Source: Lineus longissimus | Lineage: Eukaryota > Nemertea > Pilidiophora > Heteronemertea > Lineidae | NCBI RefSeq assembly: GCF_910592395.1 | Contig: NC_088308.1 | Coordinates: forward strand, 26,365,501 to 26,429,500 | Direction: 5' to 3' | Length of the DNA: 64,000 bases | Part shown: positions 47,401 to 55,949 of the stretch, piece after piece | Numbering within the stretch: position 1 is the first letter of the stretch | How the letters are laid out: every line of letters begins with the position of its first letter | Translations under genes and position numbers: made by a program | Notes under the pieces: model-generated | Told to the model about the DNA's origin: nothing | Database searches by the model: none | What the model saw: the letters and a program-made list of their open reading frames with translations, nothing else

Positions 47401-50400
47401 TATGGGAATACGGAGGTAAAACAACTTTTACATTTCACAGACGAATCTCCATATCCAGAATTTGGATCTGGAGGGTAATAACATTGGTCCCGAGGGGGCA
47501 GAATACATAGCAGACATGTTGAAGGAGAATCTCTACATCACCAGTGTGGTAAGTTCTCAAAGAACCTTTATATTTGACCAACAAAAGCGTCATGATAATG
47601 ATCCATGTTGTCCGTTTGCGAGTCTGCATGTCTTGGGCTTTTTGAATTCTAGAAACTATCAGATGATTTAAGATTCTGAACGCATGCAGACGACAAATCC
47701 AAACGAGATTACGTCATTTTCGTTGATGTTGTCGTTCGTTCAAACGTCTAGTCATATATGTTGAACCAAGAGGCGCCACTACCCCCTGGTACAAAGATTG
47801 TAAGATGATGCTCTGCTTTGAACCACTCGCTGTCAGCAGTTCTTGGTAGTATAGTGGTAACTAATACCGCCTACCACGCAGGAGACGCGTGTTCGATTAC
47901 TGACTGGGTTGACTTTTTTCTGTAAGCTCAGGGCACACCTGATGTGGTGCCAATGGTGATATTTTAGCGGGGAATGTCCATGAAGCATCAGTCTTAGTGA
48001 AAGTCAATAGAAACAATTGAAATATTCATCTTTTAGGCTGTGTCAAAGAAGGCCCAAGACTGTCTTTTTGTTCCTGTTACAGGCAATCGCCGAAAATAAC
48101 ATCGGTGGGCGCGGTGCCGAGTTGGTCGCCGGAATGATGCACGGGAACAACGTCATACTGAGCCTGGACATCTCGGGGAACAATCTGGATGAGAGGGACG
48201 CAGTCCATGTGGCAGATATATTACAGGTAGGTCTTTAGAGTCGTTAAAAAACATACACTGCACGCACAAGGACGAGGGTTTTGGCCGTGCAAAACACAAT
48301 AACGAAATGGATGTTGATTCTTTAAGCCTCGATATTTGACTATAGGTCCCCGTCACTGCCTCTCATCAAAAAGTTGTAATACGAAACTCTTGACATCAGC
48401 GCGATTTTCGCAAACTCATTTGACATTTCGTACAAAATAATCTCCATTGAACATCCTTTTTGAATCTATTGCTGACGGTCGGTCTTAGGATGTGCTATTG
48501 TCCATGATTTGAAATGATGGGAATCTCAGTAAACATGGTATACTATTACGTTCATTTGTCCCGAAAACACATTGAAAATAATTTTTTCTTCATCTATCCT
48601 CCAAGAATAATCGGCATCTCCAAGAGCTCAATGTCAGCTATAACCGGTTTGGGGAAAAGGGAGGCCAAATCATCGGGCCAGCCATTGGTGAAAATGTCAC
48701 GTTGACGTCATTATCTCTCAAATGGAACCATTTGAGACAAAGAGGTGCTATTGCGGTTGCGGAAGGGATACGTGTAAGTATTCTACTATGATCATTAGAG
48801 AGGTTGAGATAGCTAACGCACCGAGTTACACACGTTTTTTTGGTCACGTTACGCAAATGCCCTTGAAATGCCAACGCGAAGGCCTATCCCATTGGTCGAC
48901 GTTCGGGTGTACGTTTCGGGGCTTTGCAAAAACTCTTTCATCTTCCCAACGATGTGATTACGCACAGGATTCCAATCTTTTGCTCAAATTCCGATTTGTA
49001 CATTGTCGTACCACACCTCTGTTGCATGTGGAACGCCCGCATCAAACCTCTGGAATCGGAAAAGAAATGGAAAACAGTATGAGTAAGTCCATTGTAATTA
49101 TACAGTCCGGACGCAGTGGACCGGCAACGTTCATCAGCCTAACATGAGACAGTATGAATATGAAGACGAAATCGACTGCCCCGATAGTTTAATTTCAGTA
49201 GGTGAAGTAATCGTCTGACGGGACAACATTTCTTTTCCCCAGGAGAACATTGCGCTCGAGAAGGTGGATCTCTCCTGGAATGGGTTTGGCGTGGAGGGTG
49301 CCAAGGCAATGAGTGAAGCCCTGAAGGACAACGAGATAATCCTCGAACTCGATCTATCTGCCAACAGAATCGTGGACGATGCCCTCAAACAGCTCATGAA
49401 AGGTGCCTTGAAAAACACCAGCTTATTTACACTCAAGGTAAGACTGTATGTAATCGTCACTGGATCTCTCATCAGTTTCACCTTTCGATGGTCATTCTTG
49501 TCTATTGATGGAATGACCAAAATCAATCGTAAATGATAACTCACCCGTTCATTTACACGTTTTTGTTCGGGAAAATGAAATCTGGCATTGGCTTATTAGC
49601 ATTGCTGTTGATAAGCACTAATTGTCGTCTGCTTTTCTCAGGTTGGTAACAACCCCATATCAGTGAAGGGATCTCTGGAACTGATTAAAATGTTATACGA
49701 AGTAGACAGCTGTCCGATTCAGGAGCTAGACATCGTGGTAAGATTTTTGTCGCAAATATGGTTTTCAACGACTTCTAATACCACCAGAGATACCACTGTC
49801 ATGATTGTCGGACTCATCCAAATATCGAGCGCCATGCGTAAGAAGAAAGAATTCCTCGGTATGTAACTTAAAGAGTACCACATGGCTAGGTACTGGGACC
49901 GCTACTATTCTTGATATAAAATTCGTGATGAACATTTGTTCTGCTGGCTTTCAAAGTCCATAATCTTGTGTCTTTTCTTCTCGATCTTGTTTATCACAGA
50001 ATATTCCAATAGACGGCCAGTTCAGTGATCTCTTGGATAAGATCCAATCTCGCCGGATCCTGCAGGTATCTCCAGGTATATCGACAAGACGGGCGCGCTT
50101 ACCAAGCATCAGGAAGTTCTCCATCTTTGACCTCGATGACCCAATGATGGTGTTGTTCGAATACATGAAACAACAACAATTCAGACTCATCGATCTCTTC
50201 CATACCCTCGATGATGATGACAGCAGAAGTTTGACCAAGGAAGAATTCAGAGACGGTTTACTGGTAAGTCATCATAACGTCACAGGCTGCTTTCAGCCAA
50301 GGTCACCACAGCAGACGAATTAAAATTGGTCTTCTTTGGGACAAACGTCACAATCTCATCAACAGTATGTCGTCTTTGGGACCTTGGATGACAAACGTAA

Positions 50401-51291
50401 CAATCTTGCCAATTGGTCTTCTGTGGGATCTTGGAAGACAGTAGTCACAATCTCATCAGCAATATGCCGTCTTTGGGACCGAAGACAATACACGTCACAA
50501 TCTTGGCAACTGGTTTTCTATGGGTTCTTAGACAACAAACGTCACGGTCTTGGCTATTAGTCTCAGAGACCTTGAGTTTATGTTGATCTAAACAGCGTTT
50601 TCTCGGTTTTCAGAAAGTCAACATTCCAATGAGCGAACGCGCCCTTGATCGTCTGATGGAACAACTGGATGAAGATGATGATGGGGAAATCACCTATGGG
50701 TAAGCGTTGATAGCGCTATTGCGTCATGAATCACTCACTTTGCCCAGATGTCCTTTCGCTTCCTCCAAGAGGCGAGATTGGTGTAAGGTACCATGATCTT
50801 TGCTTCTAGAGACGATCGGAAAAATTGAAATCTTGCAAAAAAGTGTTCGTGTATTTGGTAAAACCGACTGTATCCAATAAATAATTTGTGTCTTCTGCTT
50901 CCATTATGCTTTCACCTACAGGGAAGACGAAACGTACGTATAAGAGAGATGTACAGCGCAGTCCCGATATACTGTTCCGACTCATTCTAATGTTCTATAG
51001 CTATTTTGTGATATAATATTGATCTATCCATCTCTTTCTAGTGAACTGATGAAGGGTAAGCGCAAATTGAACAGGAAGGTCACCACCATGCTGAAGCCGC
51101 CGGGCGCGCACAGGCGGGCAACCTTAAGTGCGAAGGATAAGGCGGAGCTGGGGCGGCTAACAGCCAAGGTCAAGGCCTTTCTGCAGATGAAGAGGGACCA
51201 AGCTAAGAATGAGATGAGAGAGAAGAAAACAGCGAAAAGAATTTTGTCAAATGGATTCATCAGTGCTACCTTTCAAATTGGGAAAAAATGA
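44455..51291 (+). CDS. LRRC74: LRRC74-like leucine-rich repeat protein with two EF-hands
   Basis: Function in the family is not established. Twelve exons: 44455-44496, 45694-45970, 46991-47166, 47441-47548, 48083-48226, 48606-48773, 49243-49437, 49642-49737, 50000-50263, 50614-50699, 50922-50933 and 51042-51291. They total 605 residues. Residues 15-105 are a Ser/Arg-rich low-complexity region. From about 118 (IYLGACRLFGITP) a family-typical cap leads into ribonuclease-inhibitor-type repeats (LxLxxNxIGxxGA) to about 400. EF-hand loop 1 is 473-484 (DDDDSRSLTKEE) and loop 2 is 509-520 (DEDDDGEITYGE), both with good Ca2+ ligands. A basic tail (KGKRKLNRK onward) ends the protein. Most exons are phase 0 and repeat-sized, as usual for this LRR class. 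LRRC74A/B is the best family fit. Confidence 0.88.
46805..46891 (+). pseudogene. tRNA-Asp-like (GTC) relic with T-tract
   Basis: 46805-46875 resembles tRNA-Asp. It has an A box (TAGCATAGTGG), an anticodon loop CTGTCAC with GTC, and a B box (GATTCGATTCC). The acceptor stem can pair 7 of 7 with two G-T pairs. The 3' half of the anticodon stem (CTGCA opposite CCCGC) does not pair and the T stem is broken, so a working tRNA is unlikely. A T7 run at 46885-46891 would terminate Pol III. It lies in LRRC74 intron 2, sense to the gene. It could be the head of a tRNA-derived SINE. Confidence 0.6.
47229..47406 (+). repeat. Three-copy tandem repeat in LRRC74 intron 3
   Basis: Units of about 50 to 75 bases each begin with a variant of 'cttctccatacaagtg(c)ccgt' and continue 'tgctcatctta'. 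The copies start near 47230, 47302 and 47362. It ends about 35 bases before the exon 4 acceptor. Confidence 0.6.
47840..47918 (+). pseudogene. tRNA-Gly-like (ACC) relic with T-tract
   Basis: It has an A box (TAGTATAGTGG), an anticodon loop CTACCAC (anticodon ACC), a mostly paired anticodon stem, a B box (TGTTCGATTAC) and a T6 run at about 47913-47918. The acceptor and T stems do not pair fully. It is in LRRC74 intron 4, the same orientation as the tRNA-Asp-like relic 1 kb upstream. Confidence 0.55.
50326..50570 (+). repeat. Degenerate tandem repeat in LRRC74 intron 9
   Basis: About four to five units of roughly 50 to 60 bases. Each carries variants of 'gtctttgggacc', 'acaaacgtcacaatct' and a 'catcaa/ttggcaa' half. 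It lies between exons 9 and 10. It has no coding meaning, although one frame stays open. Confidence 0.65.
50922..50933 (+). CDS. LRRC74: 12-nt microexon inside EF-hand 2 of LRRC74-like
   Basis: The acceptor is ttcacctacag and the donor GTACGT. The microexon adds G-EDE-T junction codons, a net insertion of four residues. It enters and leaves in phase 2, so it can be skipped without a frame change. Direct joining of exon 10 to exon 12 also gives ...EITYGEL. In both forms the twelfth loop position is glutamate, supplied by the microexon in one case and by exon 12 in the other. Confidence 0.6.
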
Positions 51292-52698
51292 TCCCTTAAA
51301 ATCAAATACCCTTTTACGTACTGAACACTTTTCACAACCCTTGCGAACAGCTACGAAGTACGAAGTGTGTAGATGTATTTTATCGATGCCGTTTATTAAA
51401 GAGTTATGAGTTTCTCCCCCTACTAAAGTTTAAAAGCCGATTTTACGCTTGTCGCGTAAAAAAATTCGCGCAGGACTTGATGACACCACAGACCTTCGTT
51501 CTTCGTCGTTTTTGAGGCTTGCGAAACCAGCCATTTGCGACATTGTCGGAGATATAGAAATAAACTTTTCCTGAAGGGTCCCTAGCTATGTTGTGACTTT
51601 GTCCGCCTACCATGTTGTGATATTGTCCATGATGCGATATTGCGCAATGTCGTGATATTGTCTTCAGGGAAAGATTCGACAGCAGTGTCCTGTATGGTTG
51701 TCCGGGTTAGACGGTAATAAAGTACATATAAAGAAAGGATGGTTCGTGTTAAAACTACGTCTGCTGTGTGCAGACTGAACATCAGCGAATTACGACAATG
51801 TCAGTGGACTGGCATTCGAATGATTGTCTCGTGCAAGGAACAAACGGATTGAGAAGAAACAGGTCGTACCTCATTCACCGCCTTAACCCTTCCTGCTTTG
51901 TTGACGTCCTGGTTGACTCTGTACGTAGTGGTCGTCTCGACGATCAGTATCGATGGTTGTTCTCTAGTGGACCGTTCTGCAAAATAGAAACTGATGTACA
52001 AAATGATCAAAGAACCATTAAAAAGATTGTGTTCCTCCTAATGCCTATTTGTTCCCCACTTTTATTTTTCTGGGGCCCGAAGTCGATCTACTGTTGTTGT
52101 CCGTACTATCCATCCTTGAAAGAGGAGAGTGCAGGACTGTTGTTAACCGCCGGTAAGTCGGCATGTGAGACCTCAGAAAGCTACGTCTTATGACTGAGAG
52201 GATCTGGCCCATCAGTTGGCATTCTAAGATCCACGTGCCCGCGTGGCAATGCCATGAAGACAGAATCCATCAGCTTATCAAGGCCTACTTTGTGTCCACT
52301 CCAGACGCAGTTGATCGACGTTGTCCTGTCGCACATGAAGGTAACACGATAAGGATGACGAAATGGACTGCATTGGGGTCTAACTATATGTAAAGATGAT
52401 CAGTTGGGAAATAAGTCGACCATTCAGACGATGTTTCGTAAGACTATCCCCTCCATCTCTCAATCAGAGCAATCAGACCCACATTTCATTCCATTCACTG
52501 CTGTCTCACTGATAACAAATAATTATGTTTGTAAATGAATCCATGCTTGTGACCCCTGTATCCCCTAATGATATCAGACCTGAAATGCTTCAATGCGCCA
52601 TATATGTCTCAATAACAACAGATGTTAATTCATGTATTCGAAGATCAATATTTCGATGTCCTCGTATGCCGCGTGTTTCATAAATTCACTTGCCCGTT
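51292..52698 (+). other. LRRC74 3'UTR and spacer before the glutathione peroxidase gene
   Basis: Candidate poly(A) signals are ATTAAA at 51395-51400 and AATAAA at 51559-51564 and about 51714. A short 'gatattgtc' repetition lies around 51600-51665. The 141-codon frame at 51768 has no recognisable domain. The promoter of the downstream gene presumably lies at the right end; no TATA box is obvious. Confidence 0.45.
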
Positions 52699-54558
52699 AT
52701 GGTGACAACATCACTGGGTCTCTGGACATCGCTCTTGGTCGCCCTGGCTTCGTGGAAGGGGGCCGGGGGCGAGAACCTTCCGCATGGAATAGTCAAGTGC
52801 TCGGATAGCAACACGGCGATTGATTTCACGAAGTTGGGGGCCGAGATAAACCCAGAACACTACAAAGACAAAGTTGTGATGGTTGTGAACGTGGCGACCT
52901 ACTGAGGTAAGTTTATATCATTGTATTTCCTCTTATCATCCAGTGCTGCATCAATTCCTATCTCGATCTGGATATTCGTCTATCTGTCCGCTGATCGCTC
53001 GGTTATAAAGGGGAATTACTGTTTTTTGATTTAGGGTTTTGACTGTCTTCGGAGAGGGTGTGTCAAGCACACCAACGTAGCTTGTGACAGTAGTCTTCAA
53101 TTCAAAGACATAATTTCCCCCAGGATTGTGACTGTCTCCAAGAGAATGTGACACGTGTGGCAATAAGCGACAGTCGGGACATCCTAGATCATCTTGTTCT
53201 CCTTCTCCTGTGCCCAGTCTGTCTGTACAAGACAACTGATTTTGTGAACCCAGAGATGACCGTATTCCTCTCATGAAACTTGCATACTGAACTTCCCGCC
53301 GCGGTATTGCCTCCGTTACCTCCGTCCATACTACTTGAAGGACCGGACAAGTCTTTTCTATTGCATTATAGCTCTGTTCCCCACATTTTGTTCTCCACAT
53401 CGGTGTCTGCGGGGGAGAACTTTTCGCATATCACCGTGCGGCGGACAGTCTTAGAATGTGTACTGGTGTTGGCACTGCTGTCTCATGTGACATCGACATC
53501 CCGCGGGCTGTTACCGCATGTTATGAAACAGGCGCTATTGCGGATACTGATTTTATTTGCCTCACACAATTGCAGGGTTAACAAGCCAATACCACAACAT
53601 GAATGCACTCACAACTCACGAGAAATACGAGGCGACGAATCTGTTTAAGATAATTGGAGTCCCGAGCAACCAGTTCGGCCTCCAAGAACCCGGGGCTAAC
53701 AAGACAGAGATAATGAACGGTATAAAATGGGTACGACCAGGAGGCGGCTTCGTCCCCAACTTTCTGCTATCAGAAAAAAAGGAGGTGAACGGCAAGACTG
53801 AGAATGAAATGTATACCGAAATGAAGGTGAGGCATGTCTCTGGGCGTACTGCGGTGAAGGGATGCTGTTACCTGGAGGAATATCTGGGAGCAAGGTGTTC
53901 TCCTGTAGGATTCCTTTGGGACCCTGTATCCTTTTCTAATCTTTTAAAATATGAGCTTCGCAAACTACACGTATCTAGGTCTGTGTGCAAGCTCATCCAG
54001 TTCCTAAGACAGTAAAGTTGAAGACAGTCTCCTCTATATGGAACACTCTCCTCCAAAGTGACGACAGTCTCCTCCAGGTTGAGACAGTCTACACTGTCTA
54101 CCATTGGAGGAGACAGTCTCCTTCAGTTCAAGTGTAGACGGCGTCATCAAGGTTGAGACAACCTCCCCCCAAATGTAGACAGTTTCCTCCTCGTGGACAG
54201 TCTCTGGAGACCACTGTCTTCAGAAGGCATGGGCAGTTCCACATTGACATGTATTGTCTGGAAGATATTTGTTATCCATCCAATGAAATTCAATCCCCTG
54301 GGCATCACCGATATAACTTCATCTAAAATTATACTCATTTTTATTTCGTCGCTTTTTCAGAGACAATGTCCTTGTGTGAAAAATGAGATAGGAGACCCCA
54401 AAGAATTTTACTGGACACCAATCAAGGCTAATGACGTTCAGTGGAACTTTGAAAAATTCTTGATAGGCAAAGATGGCAGTGTAAGATATCGGATCGCCAG
54501 TTCAATACCCCCAGATCACGAGAACGTGACAAAGCTTTTGGATAAACTATTAGAATAA
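52699..54558 (+). CDS. GPX3: Secreted selenocysteine glutathione peroxidase, GPX3-like
   Basis: Reduces hydroperoxides using glutathione or related thiols. Exons: 52699-52906, 53576-53826 and 54361-54558. With TGA read as Sec the protein is 218 residues (human GPX3 is 226). The in-frame TGA at 52903-52905 sits in VNVATY-U-GLTSQY, the invariant active-site context, four bases before the exon 1 donor. The catalytic tetrad is complete: Sec69, Gln106 (FGLQEPG), Trp181 and Asn182 (WNFEKFL). [10 protein letters not shown] is conserved. The first 24 residues ([20 protein letters not shown] onward) form a signal peptide, so it is probably extracellular. One oddity: the usual PCNQF cysteine is serine here (PSNQF). 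The start chosen is the ATG; a TTG three codons upstream was rejected. A SECIS candidate lies in the 3'UTR. Confidence 0.95.
52903..52905 (+). other. GPX3: Selenocysteine codon (TGA)
   Basis: TGA falls exactly at the Sec position of the glutathione peroxidase active site, with homology continuing in frame on both sides of it and across intron 1. Confidence 0.95.
54010..54200 (+). repeat. 'gacagtctcctcc' repeats in GPX intron 2
   Basis: At least six spaced copies of variants of 'gttgagacagtctcctcc', some inverted ('ggaggagac'), within 190 bases. Irregular spacing suggests a decayed minisatellite. Confidence 0.6.
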
Positions 54559-54894
54559 TAACAAACATTACATGGAGAAAGATGAAACGTTCACCTTCAT
54601 TTTTAAAATGCGTACTTCCCCTTTATTGGAACATGATGTCCTCAAATAGGATGCGAATAGAAATGGACAACACTTGTTTTCGGGAAAAGTTACATCGTTC
54701 AACGCTAAAAGATCAGCTTCTACAGTGCAACTAGCACATACTTCCTAAAGGAAACAGTGTGAGCACCTCGCCTTCCTGGGTGTCCAACTTTATGTGGTTT
54801 ATAGACAGCACTATCTAAGTATTCATTTTTCTTAAGACAACACAGTCTGTCTTTTGGCCCATTAACCAGTTGTTGGTTGTCGGAATCATTCAGT

Positions 54895-55240
54895 CATTGG
54901 ACATAAACACAGCCTGGTTGTCCCTCAAACAGTCTCTGGACAGCACAGCTTGGTTGTCCATCAAACAGTCCTTGGACCAACAGGGTCTGGTTGTCCATCA
55001 AACAGTCTCTGGATAACAGAGCTTGTTGTCCATCAAATAGTTCTTGGACAATACAGCCTGGCTGTCCAACAGACAGTCTTTGGACAATATAGCCTGGTTG
55101 TCCATTTGTCTTCATAAAACACTGCCGGACTGTCCATCAAGTCTTACAACAACACAGCTTGGTTGTCTTTCCACAGTGCAGCCAGCCTGGTTGTATGTTG
55201 TGCATCGTTGTACCACACAGCCTGGTTGTCCATCTAGCTG
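54895..55240 (+). repeat. Minisatellite in the GPX3-like 3'UTR
   Basis: About ten degenerate tandem copies of a 34-38 bp unit carrying 'agcctggttgtccatcaaac' and 'agtctttggacaacac'. It lies between the stop codon (54558) and the candidate SECIS (about 55424). Early copies are most alike; the right end is decayed. Confidence 0.85.
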
Positions 55241-55403
55241 TCTCTCATCAATTTGACTTCTCTTCAACTAATTTGAATGTGTTGATCACATTGCCTCCAA
55301 CATACGTCCCTCTTTCCACCCAATCTAGTACGAGGATTATCATAATACAATACACACTGACCCAAGTTCTAGTTATGGTGACTTGTACCCACAGAGCTGT
55401 TTA

Positions 55404-55480
55404 TCGAAGACTCTGAACACTTTATGACGAATCTGACTCAATCTGTGAAGAGGTCAAATTCTGATCATTACGGTCTGCCA
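55404..55480 (+). promoter_or_regulatory. Candidate SECIS element
   Basis: The core matches the eukaryotic SECIS plan. ATGAC starts at 55424; a helix pairs 55429-55437 (GAATCTGAC) with 55453-55461 (GTCAAATTC), eight Watson-Crick pairs and one C-A mismatch. The unpaired AA is at 55440-55441, 12 bases after ATGA. The 3' strand of the quartet is TGAT at 55462-55465, giving tandem G-A/A-G pairs. The same ATGAC...AA...CTGAT pattern is known from vertebrate GPX1. It is on the right strand, 866 bases past the stop and before a poly(A) signal. The lower helix is only weakly paired by eye. Confidence 0.75.
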
Positions 55481-55937
55481 AAGATATTGTGCATTCTATC
55501 ATTAGGTAGGACTGTAATGTGTTCGATTTTCCTAATGAAAAGTTCTGTGAAATCAAAGTCTTTTTGTCTTGTTTTCTGAAGTAACCAGCAGCACCTCAGA
55601 TGTACAGGAAGGGTTCATCCATGAACACCAATGCATTTCATTGCACTGTGATACACACTGATGTCTACATAGCAAGACAGCGTAGGAAGGACCCAGACTT
55701 CCAAGATGGTAGGGGCATACAGCATCTCCAAGAATCGGAACAAAAGTACCAAAGCTCAATTATGATAAATCTGTCAACATTCTTTATTTTTCACAAATGG
55801 CATAGACTAAACACTTTTATACACTTAATGCTTTGTGTAACATATTATAAATAGGACTTTCTACATTAAGAAATAACAAACAGAATTTGGTCCTTTCTTC
55901 AGGAGGATGCAATTTATATACAACCACTGATTTTTGC

Positions 55938-55943
55938 AATAAA
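55938..55943 (+). terminator. Candidate poly(A) signal of the GPX3-like gene
   Basis: AATAAA about 480 bases after the SECIS candidate. A second one lies near 56403. Confidence 0.4.
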
Positions 55944-55949
55944 TTGAAG

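Noticed and set aside
47043-47510. 155-codon plus-strand frame
   Set aside because: It overlaps LRRC74 exon 3, an intronic tandem repeat and exon 4 in a frame that does not match the LRR protein.
50326-50570. CRISPR-like array
   Set aside because: The units are degenerate, without constant spacers, and lie in an intron of an animal gene.
51768-52193. 141-codon plus-strand frame between LRRC74 and the GPX gene
   Set aside because: No domain, signal or splice context supports it.
52690-52698. TTG start for the GPX gene
   Set aside because: A proper ATG three codons downstream begins the signal peptide; TTG starts are not expected in animals.
52907-53575. GPX gene ending at the TGA in exon 1 (truncated pseudogene)
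   Set aside because: Homology continues in phase through exons 2 and 3, the catalytic tetrad is intact, and a SECIS candidate is present.
54894-55256. Open frames on both strands over the 3'UTR minisatellite
   Set aside because: Periodic sequence keeps frames open; the translations are only repeat units.
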